Shown here: positions 31,808 through 42,962 of the stretch, in pieces
How the letters are laid out: each line of letters starts with the position of its first letter
How positions within the stretch are numbered: position 1 is the first letter of the stretch
NCBI RefSeq assembly: GCF_050947875.1
Contig: NC_134571.1
Coordinates: 231,704,024 to 231,768,023, forward strand
DNA: 64,000 nucleotides
Source of the DNA: Dermacentor variabilis
Taxonomy: Eukaryota; Arthropoda; Arachnida; Ixodida; Ixodidae
Reading direction: 5' to 3'
The notes under the pieces: model-generated
Databases searched by the model: none
What the model was told of the DNA's origin: nothing
Seen by the model: only the letters and a program-made list of their open reading frames with translations
Made by a program: the position numbers and the translations under genes

Positions 31808-34548
31808 TTGTATACGTCAACCATATCTTGTGCTGATTGGGTGTGCCCTTCTGACTTGTTTAACTACTTTGGGCCTACACACAGAAATGGCGTAAAATGC
31901 GTCCATTTGAATTGTCAGTCTGCTTGCAATAAACATGATGATCTCGACGCATTTCTTGGCAGTCTAGGCGTCTCTTTCGATTTTATCATGCTGTCAGAAA
32001 CGTGGTACCACCAAAACTCGGCAGTTTGGCACCCTCCGAACTACAGATGCTTCACGCAGTCGAGGACGATTACACGTGGCGGTGGAGTTAGCATTCTGCT
32101 TCGAAACGAATTAGTAGTGCAGCGTATAGAAGATTTCTGTACTGTGACCAAAGATTATGAGGTCCTTTCAGTTATATGCTAAATATATTGGTTACTGCAT
32201 GGTACAGGCCGCCTGATGTTAACACTGAGCGTTTTTTTCTCTTCGTTGAAAACTTCTTTACTTATATCTCTAATAATCGCTATGAAGTTAGTTGGGGTGG
32301 CGACTTTAATATTGACCTACTTGCATTTACCCCTTTGTCTCGTGACTTTAAGCTCTTGCTACATTCCTACGGTTTTTCAAACGTTATCTCGGTGCCGACA
32401 AGAGTGACCGGCCACACAGCCACCGGTATTGATTTATTTATTACTAATTTCCCTGAGTGCAATACCAAAGCTGGTGTCTGTTCTTCTGTTCTGAGTGATC
32501 ACATGCCAATTGTTTTCAGTGTAAACCGCAGAATTAAAAGATGTTCCCCATGTGAATTTTCCACTCGGGTAATTACACTCTTGCGAATGCAGAAGTTTCG
32601 TGATGAACTGCGACATATTGACTGGAGTTCAATTTTTCAGTCAAAATGTGCTAACTTCGCGTATGAAACTTTCTTGGGCATTTTTTGTGTGCTCTACGAT
32701 CGGCATTGTCCGACTCGTACTAGAACAAAGCGCTCCTCAAAGATAAGAAAACCGTGGATCACGGCCGAACTATTCCAAGAAATAAAAGAAAAGAATAGTC
32801 TATATAACAAGTTCATCGTGTCCCGTGACATGGCAGATCTAGCCACGTTTAAGAGATACCGTAATAAACTTAATAAGCAGCTGCGGCTTGCTAAGATTCG
32901 CTATAATAACAAGTATTTTGAATCCTGTTCGAGCGATAGTAGGAAAATATGGAAGAAGGTCAATTCGCTACTCGGTCGTTCACCTGATGCCCTACTCCCT
33001 GTTATTATTAAAAAAGACGGGGTTGATATTAGCCCTGAAATGTTACCTGACGTTTTTAATGATTATTTCACAAACATTAGCACGTTGCCCACGAATAGCA
33101 CTGCCTGCCGTTATATTAAAGCCGCGCCTCATGACACCGTTTCTCTCCGGCCAACTTATGAAGGTGAACTTATACGTATTTTTTCCAATTTAAAAGACAG
33201 TAGCACGTGTGATATAGATAACTTGCAGATGAAACCTGTTAAATATGTTATCGATGTAATTGCCCCAGTGCTAACGCATATCTATAACCTTTCACTCGCT
33301 AGTGGTGTCTTCCCACGTAAAATGCAAGCTGCAAAAGTGTTAGCTATATTCAAGAAAGGTGATAAATCAGCTATGTCCAACTACAGACCAATCTCTATAC
33401 TCCCAATCTTTTCGAAAGCTTTAGAAAAAATAATTTTTATCCGTGTATCTAACTTCCTTGAAACTAAAGACCTCCTCACTGACTCGCAATATGCCTTTCG
33501 CAAACTCAGATCGACTCAGCTTGCACTTCTTCAGCAGAAAGAATACGTCTTGCAAAATTTTGAGGACCGCCAGCTTACTTTAGGGGTATTTATTGACTTT
33601 AGTAAGGCATTCGACTCCATCAGTCATAAACTTACCTACTATGGTATCCGCGGTGTCGCCTTAAAATTATTTCGGTCATACTTGCAGCATAGATGCCAAT
33701 ATGTGTGCGTTAACAACAAATCGTCCAAAATTTCTTCTGTTACGGCAGGTGTTCCCCAGGGCAGTATCCTTGGGCCTCTTCTGTTTAATCTTTACGTCAA
33801 TGATCTCGTTAATATCGATCCCGATGCCAAATTCATAATCTATGCCGACGACACTACTGTCCTGTTTCCGTCCAATGATGCTTCGGAGCTAGTGTCAGTG
33901 GCTAACTCTTGTTTGGAAAAAATGTACTTATGGTCTCTAGAAAATGGTCTCAAGATGAATGCTGAAAAAACAAAGGCAATTTTATTTCAACCGAAGAATA
34001 AGAATACCTGTCTTTATAGGGACGTGGTGTTAGGGTCTTCTAAAATTGAACTCGTCCCTTCTGTGAAAACACTCGTGGTCTTTTTTGATGAAAATATGAG
34101 CTGGAGCGATCATATTAATTTTCTTGCAGTCAAACTCTCCCAAATTACTGGACGCGTTTTCTCTATTCGCTACATGCCTCGAAAGATTAAAATGTTAATT
34201 TATAATGCTTTGTTTGCGAGCCACCTTCACTATTGCTGCCTTATTTGGTGCACCGCATCTGTTACAAATATTAACCGTTTACTTGTTATACAAAAGAAAA
34301 TTGTTCGCGTAATTAGTGATATGCCCTCTGACTCCCCATCTGAGCCCCTATTTAAAAAACTTCGTGTACTTAAAGCCAGTGATATGTTTAACTACCGCCT
34401 TGCTCTTGGATACCTAAAAGAAACGAAACAGAACGTAAGCCTTGTTTCATCTCTGGCTAGATTAAAACACAACAACCCATGTTATAACACCAGGTCCCCG
34501 GAATACTGGCATGTGCCGCATGTGCGTTCAACCATGGTAACCAAATGA
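31808..34548 (+). pseudogene. LINE C ORF2: AP endonuclease and reverse transcriptase
   Basis: About 913 codons in two frames with one frameshift near 32176. Endonuclease motifs: HLNCQSACNKHDDL (Asn), IMLSETWYHQN (Glu), TAWYRPPDV, SWGGDFNIDLLAF, GHTATGIDLFI and SSVLSDHMPIVF (Asp-His). The second frame (32176-34548, 790 codons, uninterrupted) carries the RT: ILPIFSKALEK, GVFIDFSKAFDSISH (motif A), GVPQGSILGPLLFNLYVND and IIYADDTTVLF (catalytic YADD), then GLKMNAEKTKAILF. No RNase H follows, as expected for CR1/L2. The element needs only this one repair in ORF2 to be continuous, so its loss is recent. The first codon is uncertain; no good ATG opens the first frame. Confidence 0.85.
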
Positions 34549-35141
34549 CTTGTTACACTCTCCCCACTCTGCTGAATAATCTCAGATCTGCCTCCATCGA
34601 TGTACCAAATTGTTCTGGCCGAGACCTGTATAATTTCTATTGCCCTAAGAATTGGGTTTAACCATGTACCAAATGTTTTTATTTTTAAGAGTTTTGTGTA
34701 TCTATATATCTATATTGTTTGTTTTTCCAGAGCTGTTTCATGTGTGCAGCAAATTGTTTAAGTGAAATCTATGTACTACATGCCATTACTCTTTCCTTTC
34801 TCCATTTTCGTTGTTCCTCTTTTCCTTTCATTTTCTTTTTTTTCTTCTTTTTTCTCGCTCCTTGCTGTCTGCTGCCTTTTGGACCCTCTGGTTATTAGGA
34901 CCAGTCAAGTTGCTTTTGTAGCAACTTTTTTCCTAATGCCTTGGCACTTTGTACCACTTGTTTTTATGAATAAAGGTATATATATATAAATATATCAGAT
35001 GTGGAGCTATCGTGGTTTTCATGACGTCTCGTGACAGAAAGGTGAAGTGGGGGTGGTCGAAAAAAGTTTTTAACCAATCGCGGTGGGCTCATTGCAGAAT
35101 TGGAATAGAAACGTTTGGAATAGTTTTACGTTATAGCACCC

Positions 35142-35448
35142 ATATATGAGAAAACGGCTTTCATTTCTCATGGGTGGCCAGATGTCGCGCTTGAATACAT
35201 TTCGCGACTCATTCTCGATAGATTTGATTGACTTGTCTCTCACCAAATTTCTTATAACAAAGGTGTGCCAGCTGCTGCCCAGACAACTCAGTTATGTGTG
35301 AACGTTCACCGTCTGGCTTTTCGCTGTACAAGTGTCAGCAGATTATCACCATTGTCCCTCGGCACAAGTCTCGCCTGCCTTACTCGAAACTTGACGAGCG
35401 CTTTCGCCTATGTTAACTTGCATACATATTAAAATCCACGAAATTAAA
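35142..35448. other. No recognisable gene
   Basis: Nothing coding or repetitive that I recognise. Confidence 0.4.
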
Positions 35449-35572
35449 TGCTCGGCTTTGACGTGCCACGATTCGACTGCGAGGCACGCCGTAATGGAGG
35501 ACTCCGCATTAATTTTGACCACCTTAGGTTCTTTAACGAGGGCCTACATTATGCACGTACACACTTGTGATT
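35449..35572 (-). mobile_element. tRNA-head SINE (SINE-B), degraded copy
   Basis: GGCTTTGACGTGCCACGATT, GAGGCACGCCGTAATGGAGG and GGTTCTTTAACG match the distal part of the well-preserved SINE at 59288-59533 in the same orientation. The tRNA-like head is not readable. Confidence 0.55.
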
Positions 35573-38494
35573 ACACTCCTGTCTCTGGTGCATTAGTGGC
35601 CCGGTGAAAATGCGACGGCGGTAAAGAAACGCAGCGCGACACAGGTCGGCGGCAAGTTGAGTGGCCGAGTTCGCGCGATCAGCGGGACCCCCCGCTGATG
35701 CGAAGAAAGGCGACCTCGCGATGCAGCGTGGCTGTCACCCAGCGATTCTCCGATGGCGCGAAGAGCATCGCTCGCCGTGCGGTCCAATCAGTGGCCGAGC
35801 AGCGGGCACTGTGGAATCTACGCAAGCACCAGCGATGGCGGTGAAATGTGCGGTGACTGGACGAGTAAGGAAACAGAGGCCGCCAGCATCTTTTTCAAAG
35901 GGTTGCATTTATTGGTGCGGGAGCACTCGCGGAGGTAAAGAAACACGTGGTTAGATCAATCATATCAAAGAATGGACAAAGCCTGTCTGATAAAATTAAA
36001 CTGCAGTAGGTGCTACAAACATTTCTGTGGCACGCTGTGCACGTGGAAAGATTTCATTTCCTATTGGCTGCTGCTGAAATGAGCAGCTACACGCTGACGA
36101 AACAAAAGATAAGTGGGAGTCCAAGCTGAAATCCAACTACTGGCGCCAACAGGTGACCAGTAATGTGCCGCAAACAGAATGAAAATAAACGGCGGTGTTT
36201 TCAGAATCGTCTGCTCATCGGCTCCAACTGGCTTCCTATGTACACATGCTTGCCATTCTTCCAGGGATCAGCGGAGGCAACCCAAGGGCTTGCGGCCGTC
36301 GGAAGCACTCGGTGGTAAACCTGCGGCAAGGCAGAAGCAGTGTCCAATGGTATGCAATAAACGAACTCTGAAATCGTGCACCTGACGAGCAAGGCGCTAT
36401 GACCGAGCCACACGACGCGAGTCAAGCAAGGCGGCGAGTTACCAGGGGCGCCCGCTGTCGTTTCAATGCGTCTAGAAAATGAGTATGCAGTTATAGGGAA
36501 TTCTTTTTCGGCACCTAAATATACACAAGGCCTCAGAATGACTTTTGCCATATTTTCAAACACTCTGGCTTTCTGTAATTAAGAATTTCCTAAGACGTAC
36601 ACTACATACTCCTACAGAAGACATTCTTTTCACCTTTGCAACTGGTAAAAGCATTGAAAAAATTATTGCGCAAGTGCAACAAGTTTATTTCTTAAGTATG
36701 TGATGGTAGACTCAACACGGAGGCTACTAACTGAAATACCTTAAATAACTACTTGCAATGTAGGGTGTTTCAACTACCTCCTGCTGTTGATAGAGGCCGC
36801 AAACAATGAGCGAGTTTTGTCGGCAGATGGCGAAGATGATTGCGTGGCGTACCTATACCGGACCCATTTCCGGTGGAGCTCAGCACAAAACACTTTCGTG
36901 CTAAAAAAAACAACAACTTTTTTTTTCATTGCGAGGACAACAGAAAGGCAAACCCGACACACACAGCGCTGTGTGTGTAAGATGCGCCTTTCTGTTGTTC
37001 TTGTTCAGCTTGCGCAACAATGAAATAAGATATGCCGTACCAACAAGCCCCTATAGATATCGCCACCTTCCATGCACCCTGATTTGCTGATGAGGATGGT
37101 CAAAACCTCCAGATTTTGCTTCCGCGTTTCCATGTAGCGTCGGATACATCCACTAGCTACAGCACTCAATGACAGAAACAGGAGTCGTAATAATATTGGG
37201 GTAGGACACACAAAAATCAATTTAGCAAGAGCACGACTTCTGGAGTTCAGAAGTCTCACGTTCTTTATGTCCGAACCCTGGCATTTTTAGCACCCTATGA
37301 TGCGTGACAGGTCTGAGTGCCGGATTGGTCAGGTGCTCCGCAGCTGCTGGGGACTGAGGGCCATGGGTAATTATAGGAATCCTGACGGGGGGAGGTAGTG
37401 ACCGAATACTGCAACAGGGAGGACAATTCCTGTTCTGGTGAAGGAGTTTCTTCGTTGAAGCTTAGTGGTCCTTCCTAATTTGGTCGTACCTGGATTAGTA
37501 TAGCCCCCACTAGCTCTAGGCATCTTTGCCGGTGTCAGGCACCACTCCAATCCTGGAGATGTCTTGGTTGTGTAAATAGTGCCAAGTGCGGCTTTGAAGC
37601 TAAAGCCAGAATTCCAGCAATGACAAGAGCAAACTACATGTCACAGCTCGTTTGTGGTACGTGCTTATTTCGCACTGCACGAGAAGAGGGTCACATACAT
37701 GGAAACACCCAGTCTATTTCCACATTATTGTGCGCTGTGAAAAAGATGGAAGCAGCTGCGAAAAATTCATGCTTGTGCAAAGGATGCAGAAAATGCCCAG
37801 AAAAGGGGGAACATCAAGGCCAGTTTTTCCTCCACATCTTATACTTTAAATGAAGACAAAACGATAAAAGAAGGAGCATACTGAAATACTCACTAAACGA
37901 CGACCACAGGTACCAACATCTGTTCCAACCCAGTACAGTGAAAGACAAAAACAGTTGAGATGAGAAAAACTGCAACTGGAGACAGTGCCATGGCAACATC
38001 AAGGATGACCAAACAAACATGTTTGACAACGATCCGTACAGGGGCACAAGCAACACAGCCGTATTTACCAGAATCTAACATGTACTTTTTTTTCAAAGAA
38101 AATGAGTAAACAATCGCCATTACGTTCCCATCAGATACGAAACCAAAACCGCATTAACGCCGTTGGCAACCGCCAACTGCCAATGCCGCGCTGAAAGACA
38201 CAGCGTCTTGCCATCACGAAATGCCGACGAAGGAGTTCATATACTCAATATAACCTCCTTGATGCCAACAGAGCACATCTTTGTAAAAGCTCCTGTTGGT
38301 TCATATTGTCTTCGACGACAATCGAGAGCAGTATTCTTGGCCAATACCTGTCGGAGATACAGTTATTTTTGTGAGATTTCGCACGACTCCGCGCGACATG
38401 CATTGCCGTTAACGACCACCAGCGTTTCCGGTACTGTACCATGCTGCAGTCCGATATAGAGTCTTGTAACAGCAAGAGTCCCAAAACCTGGAAG
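35573..38494. other. No recognisable gene
   Basis: Almost 3 kb in which I see no domain, repeat boundary or coding-like frame on either strand. The longest open frames are under 125 codons and show no motif. Confidence 0.4.
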
Positions 38495-39845
38495 AATGCA
38501 AACATTATACTAATCTACAAAAAGGGAGACGTTAAATAATTGAAAAATTATAGGTACATTAGCTTACTCCCAGAGTACCAGTGTTATATAATATATTCAC
38601 CAAGATAATCTCCAATAGAATAACGGAAACACTGGACTTTAGTAAACCAAGGTAACAGGCAGGTTTCAGGAAGGGATACTATACAATGGATCACATCTAT
38701 GTCATCAGTCAGGCAATCGAGAAATCCGCACAGTACAATCAGCCTATATATATGGCTTTCATAGTTTATGAAAAGGCATTTGTTTCAGTAGAGATACCAG
38801 CACTCACTGAGACATTACGTAATCAAGGAGTACAGACCGCTTACTTAATTATCCTGGGACATAGCTACAGAGATTCCGCACCTACCTTAATTCTACACAA
38901 GAAAAGTAGGAAGATACCTGTAAAGAAATGGGTCCGACAAGGCGGTACAATCACTCCAACCTTATTCACGGCGTGCTTGGAAAAATATTCAATCTATTTA
39001 CCTCGGAAACCTTAGGAGTAAGGATCGACGGCGAATACCTCAGCAACCTTCATTTTGCCGATGACATTGTTCTATTCAGCAACACTGCAGACGAGTTACA
39101 ACTGATTGAGGTTGAGGACCTTTACAGAGAGAGCGTGTAAGAGCGCGGTTGAAGAATTATATGCAGAAGAGAAAGATAATGATGAATAATTGGGCAAAGG
39201 AACAAGAATTCAGGATCGCCTGTCAGCCTCTAGAGTCTGCGAAGGAGTCCGTTTACCTAGGTCAATTAATCACGGGGAACCCTGGTCATGAGAAGGAAGT
39301 TCACAGAAGAATGAAAACGGGTTGGATCGCATACGGCAGACACTGTCAGCTTCTGACTGGGAGCTTACCATTATCATTGAAAAAGAAGGTGTATAATCAG
39401 TGCAGTTTACCGGTGCAAAATATGGGGCAGAGACTTCGAGGCTGACAAAGATGCTTGAGAACAAGTTAAGGACCGCACAAAGAGCGATGGAACGAAGAAT
39501 GTTAGGCATAACGTTAAGAGACAGAAAGAGAGCGGTTTGGATAACAGAACCAACGCGTATAGCCGATATTCTAATTACCATTAGGAGAAAAAAATGGCGC
39601 TGGGCAGGTCATGTAATGCGCAGGTTAGATAACCGTTGGACCATTAGGGCTTCAGAATGGGTACCAAGAGAAAGGAAGCGCAGTAGAGGAAGGCAGAAGA
39701 CTTGGTGGGGCGATGAAATTAGGAAATTCGCGGGTGCTAGTCGGAATCGGTTGGCGCAGGACAGGGGTAATTGGAGATCGCAGGGAGCAGCCTTCGTCCT
39801 GCAGTGGACACAAAGTAGGCTGATGATGGTGATGATGAAATTTAA
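38495..39845 (+). mobile_element. RTE LINE, 5' truncated, broken (RTE-1)
   Basis: RT and C-terminal part of an RTE-type element. Readable in several frames: NANIILIYKKGDVK near the start, YMAFIVYEKAFVSVE (motif A, in which both usual Asp residues are Val), a VRQGGTITPTLFTACLEK block, LHFADDIVLFS (catalytic ADD), then LRTAQRAMERRMLGITLRDR and RRKKWRWAGHVMRR and GRQKTWWGDEIRKFAG, the RTE C-terminal signature. It ends with GTGGACACAAAGTAGGCTGA and a TGATGATGG-type tail. Stops and frameshifts near 38540-38650, 39013, 39138 and 39443 make it inactive. Confidence 0.85.
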
Positions 39846-40290
39846 AACAGTATCTGTAAAGTAATCGCTCGAAAGTGCCACCTCGTTGTGCTTGGTATGT
39901 TAGGCCAATGAAGTGCAAATTACGCTGTCGCCGCGCCGCTTTCATTACAAAGCTCACAAGAAAAAGTATGCAGATCCTACGCACTGTAGGAATCGATGTA
40001 AGCGAAGCTCTCTGTGCTGTTTACTTTAATTGACGATAATTAGCGATGATGTTGATGGCAAATGTTTTGTTTATTTAATGTTTTGTCCAACACTAGATTG
40101 GTGAGTTGCCGTTAAACTTTACTTTGCGAGCATTGCTGCTGTTTGTCTGTGTCGTACAGAAAACAGAAAGGGAGAGATGTTTGCTTGAGGCTTTGTTGCG
40201 AGCCATATTTCATAGCCTGTGAGAGGGCTGAGGAGTGTCATTGCCTCACATGGCACATTACATCGTGGCAGAAGCATTAAACTTGAATTG
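39846..40290. other. No recognisable gene
   Basis: Nothing recognised. Confidence 0.4.
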
Positions 40291-40450
40291 TATAATGGGG
40301 CTGGTACGTGCCAAAACCACAATCGGATTATGAGGCAGGCCGTAGTGGCGCACTCCGGATTTATTTTAGCACCGTAGTGTTCTTACCGTATACATAAATC
40401 CAAGTACGTGGCCGTTTTTTATTTCACCCCCGTCGAGATGCGGCTCCGTT
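40291..40450 (-). mobile_element. SINE-B, degraded copy
   Basis: GGGGCTGGTACGTGCCAAAA, ATTATGAGGCAGGCCGTAGT and CACCCCCGTCGAGATGCGGC match the SINE body at 59288-59533. The tRNA-like head has decayed. Confidence 0.65.
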
Positions 40451-40522
40451 GGTCAAATGCGCGAGCTTGAACAATGTCACGCGCGCACAGGTAAACATGA
40501 ACACATTTTGCAGGATGACCGC

Positions 40523-40563
40523 GGAAAGTAAGGAGTAAGTAAGGAATAAGTAAGGAGTAAGGA
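40523..40563. repeat. Short tandem repeat
   Basis: Variants of GTAAGGAGTAA/GTAAGGAATAA repeat three to four times. Confidence 0.8.
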
Positions 40564-40710
40564 AGCGTGGTAGCAGCAGCGAGCGAATTGATTTTCATGC
40601 GGTCGCTCAATTCAACTCGAAATAAACTTCGAAAGCACAGCGTACACAAAGCTGCCGGCGCTGAGAGACCTTTGTCCACACCGCAATTTGCTTTCAAGAT
40701 ATATAATATA

Positions 40711-40715
<5 letters not shown>

Positions 40716-40795
<80 letters not shown>
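40716..40795. repeat. (AT)n microsatellite
   Basis: About 40 uninterrupted AT dinucleotides. Confidence 0.98.
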
Positions 40796-40798
<3 letters not shown>

Positions 40799-41757
40799 AT
40801 TGCGAACCGGCGGCGCGTTACATATTGGTATACTTATTTTCTTACTTTCGGTACTCAAAAATTGGGAGCGGATTAGGGTCACGTTCATGCAACACTTGGC
40901 AAGAAGCCATTGAATGATCGAGGGGCTGCTTTAAGCGCATATGCACTCTTGCTTTGGTATGGCTAGGTGTCGGAAAAGCTAGACTAATTCTCTCTGATAT
41001 GGTACTTCAACGGACTTTGAATGAATGGCTCGTTCACTAACTTTCGCTTGAAATGGTAGTGAAGACTAGTTGCCTACACACAAATGTATCAAAATTTGGA
41101 TCATTTGTCTTGCTAATATAAGGTCTCCTAATAGTGTTTGCGTAATAGCTCCTCAGCCTTAGAAGCATAAATATGGCTATGTGCTAGCAAACACCAATGA
41201 AATGACAATGTATGGTTGGAAAATACTTGGGCTATTTCAAGACAATTTCAACTGGCTGATTTATCAAGCAGGTTGCATTAAAATAAGCCACAAAAGATTT
41301 TCCAAACATTGTCCTTTAACTTACTGAAACAATATGTAATCAACTGGCAGCAACTTGCACTTAGGAAGCAACTGAGGCAGCTGAATATAATGTATGCTGA
41401 TGTATTCAAAATTTAAGATATCTCATAAGCATGGGTCATTGCATCAAAAGTCCTCCCTTGTTTGTTCTGTGCTTGGTAATACCCATGAAATAATCCTTGC
41501 TGCTGTTGCCATCACTTCTAATCATACACTTTTTTTAACTCTCAAGGACCAGCAGACTTTCTTGTCCAATTACTATAATTCAATGAAACGATGATGTGAG
41601 CTGGGCAGGTAAAAAATGAGCACCTTTGAAGGAACATAGGACCACACTTCCTTGTATTACTTTTCTTCACTGTTCATTCTCACTGAATTATCTGTGTTAT
41701 CGAGTTGTCGCTCGGCACAAAGTGAACCTACAATATTTTAATAATTCTTGCTGAATT
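40796..41757. other. No recognisable gene
   Basis: AT-rich; nothing recognised. Confidence 0.4.
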
Positions 41758-41905
41758 GCGGGGTTTAGTGTCATGAAACTGCACAACAGTTTACGGATGA
41801 CACCGTAATGGAGGGTTATGGATGAATTTTCGCGCCCTTGGCTTCTTTAACATGCACATAAATCTACGTACACAAGTCTTCTTGCTTTTCACCTCCATTT
41901 AAATG
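41758..41905 (-). mobile_element. SINE-B, heavily degraded copy
   Basis: GACACCGTAATGGAGGG, GGCTTCTTTAACATGCACAT and AAATCTACGTACACAAG follow the SINE body order (GGACTCCGG, CTTTAACGTGCACCTAAATC, TAAGCACACGGG) with many changes. Confidence 0.5.
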
Positions 41906-42729
41906 CAGTGGCCATGGCTTGAAATTGTACCTGCTACATCGTCTGAGCAGCAGTACGCCATATTAATAGCAACCGTAGCGTGTACCTACAGTTTCTGAAA
42001 TTTCCTGAACATTGCTGCCAACCCTGTAGCAAATTAGGCACATCTTTTCAGGATGCGCACACATCAGCAATAGTGTTGTGCATTCCTGAATGCACACAAG
42101 CACCAGAAGTTCATCTGAAGTGTACCATGACACATCCGTAAATAGCAGACGAACTTGACCGGCGAGATAACATTTGACGACTGATGGCTGTGCTCGTTGC
42201 TATTGTAGTGATTTGAATGTTGGTTGTGCTTTAAACACAATTCTGCCAAATAGAGTTACGTTCTTCAACTGACTTTTTTGGCAGTATTTGGTTCTTCACC
42301 TTCAACACAAAGCAAAAGTAGCACCTCTGCAATGGTGTATGCATCTGGAGCTGCCATTCATAAGACAGGCTTTCTTCTGCCTCTTGTTCCTTGAGTTATA
42401 CTTTTTTGAAGCTATTTCTTGCAATACCGTCAAATCCTTAAGTTCATATTTTAGCAGCTGCTAATGATGAGTGCATAAAGTTCTCAAATATCAACTGCCA
42501 GTGTTCAGTTTTTTTCCTAGGCTTGGACATAGGCACTTCCCAAAAGTAAAAGCAGTCATGCATTTAAGGATCACGTCCTCTCCTGCCAGAAATACAGGAC
42601 TGATGTGGACAATATTCCAAACAAACTACAGTAGCCATACCAACCAATACAACCCATTTATGAGAAGCGAACTTCCTGGCTTCTTATGAATTGACTAAAT
42701 AATTTCGGGCACCCCTTGCGTTCATTACT
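41906..42729. other. No recognisable gene
   Basis: Nothing recognised. The gypsy-2 5' LTR may begin somewhere in the last 200 bp. Confidence 0.4.
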
Positions 42730-42924
42730 TGTTATTCATATTGCTACACGCGTGTGGTATTTGATTGTTTGAACAAGGCGCCTGGGCACCATCACTCGAA
42801 AAAATAGGAGGAAGAACGAACTGGGCTCGCACTGTGAATCTATCCGGTCAGCGCTGCAACTGCTGTAGTAAATATAACCTGTAAATAGTTGCTCGTCTTG
42901 CTGACTCTTCCTTCGCAAAACATC
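42730..42924 (+). repeat. Possible gypsy-2 5' LTR end and primer-binding region
   Basis: A run ending CTGTAAATAGTTGCTCGTCT...CGCAAAACA is followed by TCGCGGTGGAGGTGG, which resembles the GGTGGAGGTG stretch just after the 5' LTR of tick gypsy elements. No second LTR is available to confirm it. The left limit is a guess. Confidence 0.4.
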
Positions 42925-42962
42925 GCGGTGGAGGTGGAACGTTCCCTGTCCTCGCCACGGAG

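Larger units (their letters stand above)
30419..34993 (+). mobile_element. Nearly full-length CR1/L2-like LINE (LINE C)
   Basis: Contains a 5'UTR with tandem monomers, ORF1, ORF2 and a 3'UTR of about 440 bp rich in T/C, ending with ATGAATAAAGG and a (TA)n tail. It is inserted in the second copy of the terminal-inverted-repeat element. Target duplication cannot be called because of the AT-rich junctions. Only a few lesions separate it from an intact element: an A-run frameshift, a frameshift and a TGA in ORF1, and one frameshift in ORF2. It is the best preserved LINE in the window. Confidence 0.85.
29586..35141. mobile_element. Terminal-inverted-repeat element, copy 2, split by LINE C
   Basis: 29586-30418 and 34994-35141 together match copy 1 along its whole length; the break falls after ...CGTCATA and resumes with CAGATGTGGAGCTATCGTGG, exactly as the uninterrupted copy reads CGTCATAACAGATGAGGAGT. 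Ends are GAGCCGTATAACGTAAAAC and, inverted, GGGTGCTATAACGTAAAAC. The intervening 4.6 kb is the LINE at 30419-34993. Copies differ by many point changes and small indels, so both are fairly old. Confidence 0.8.
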
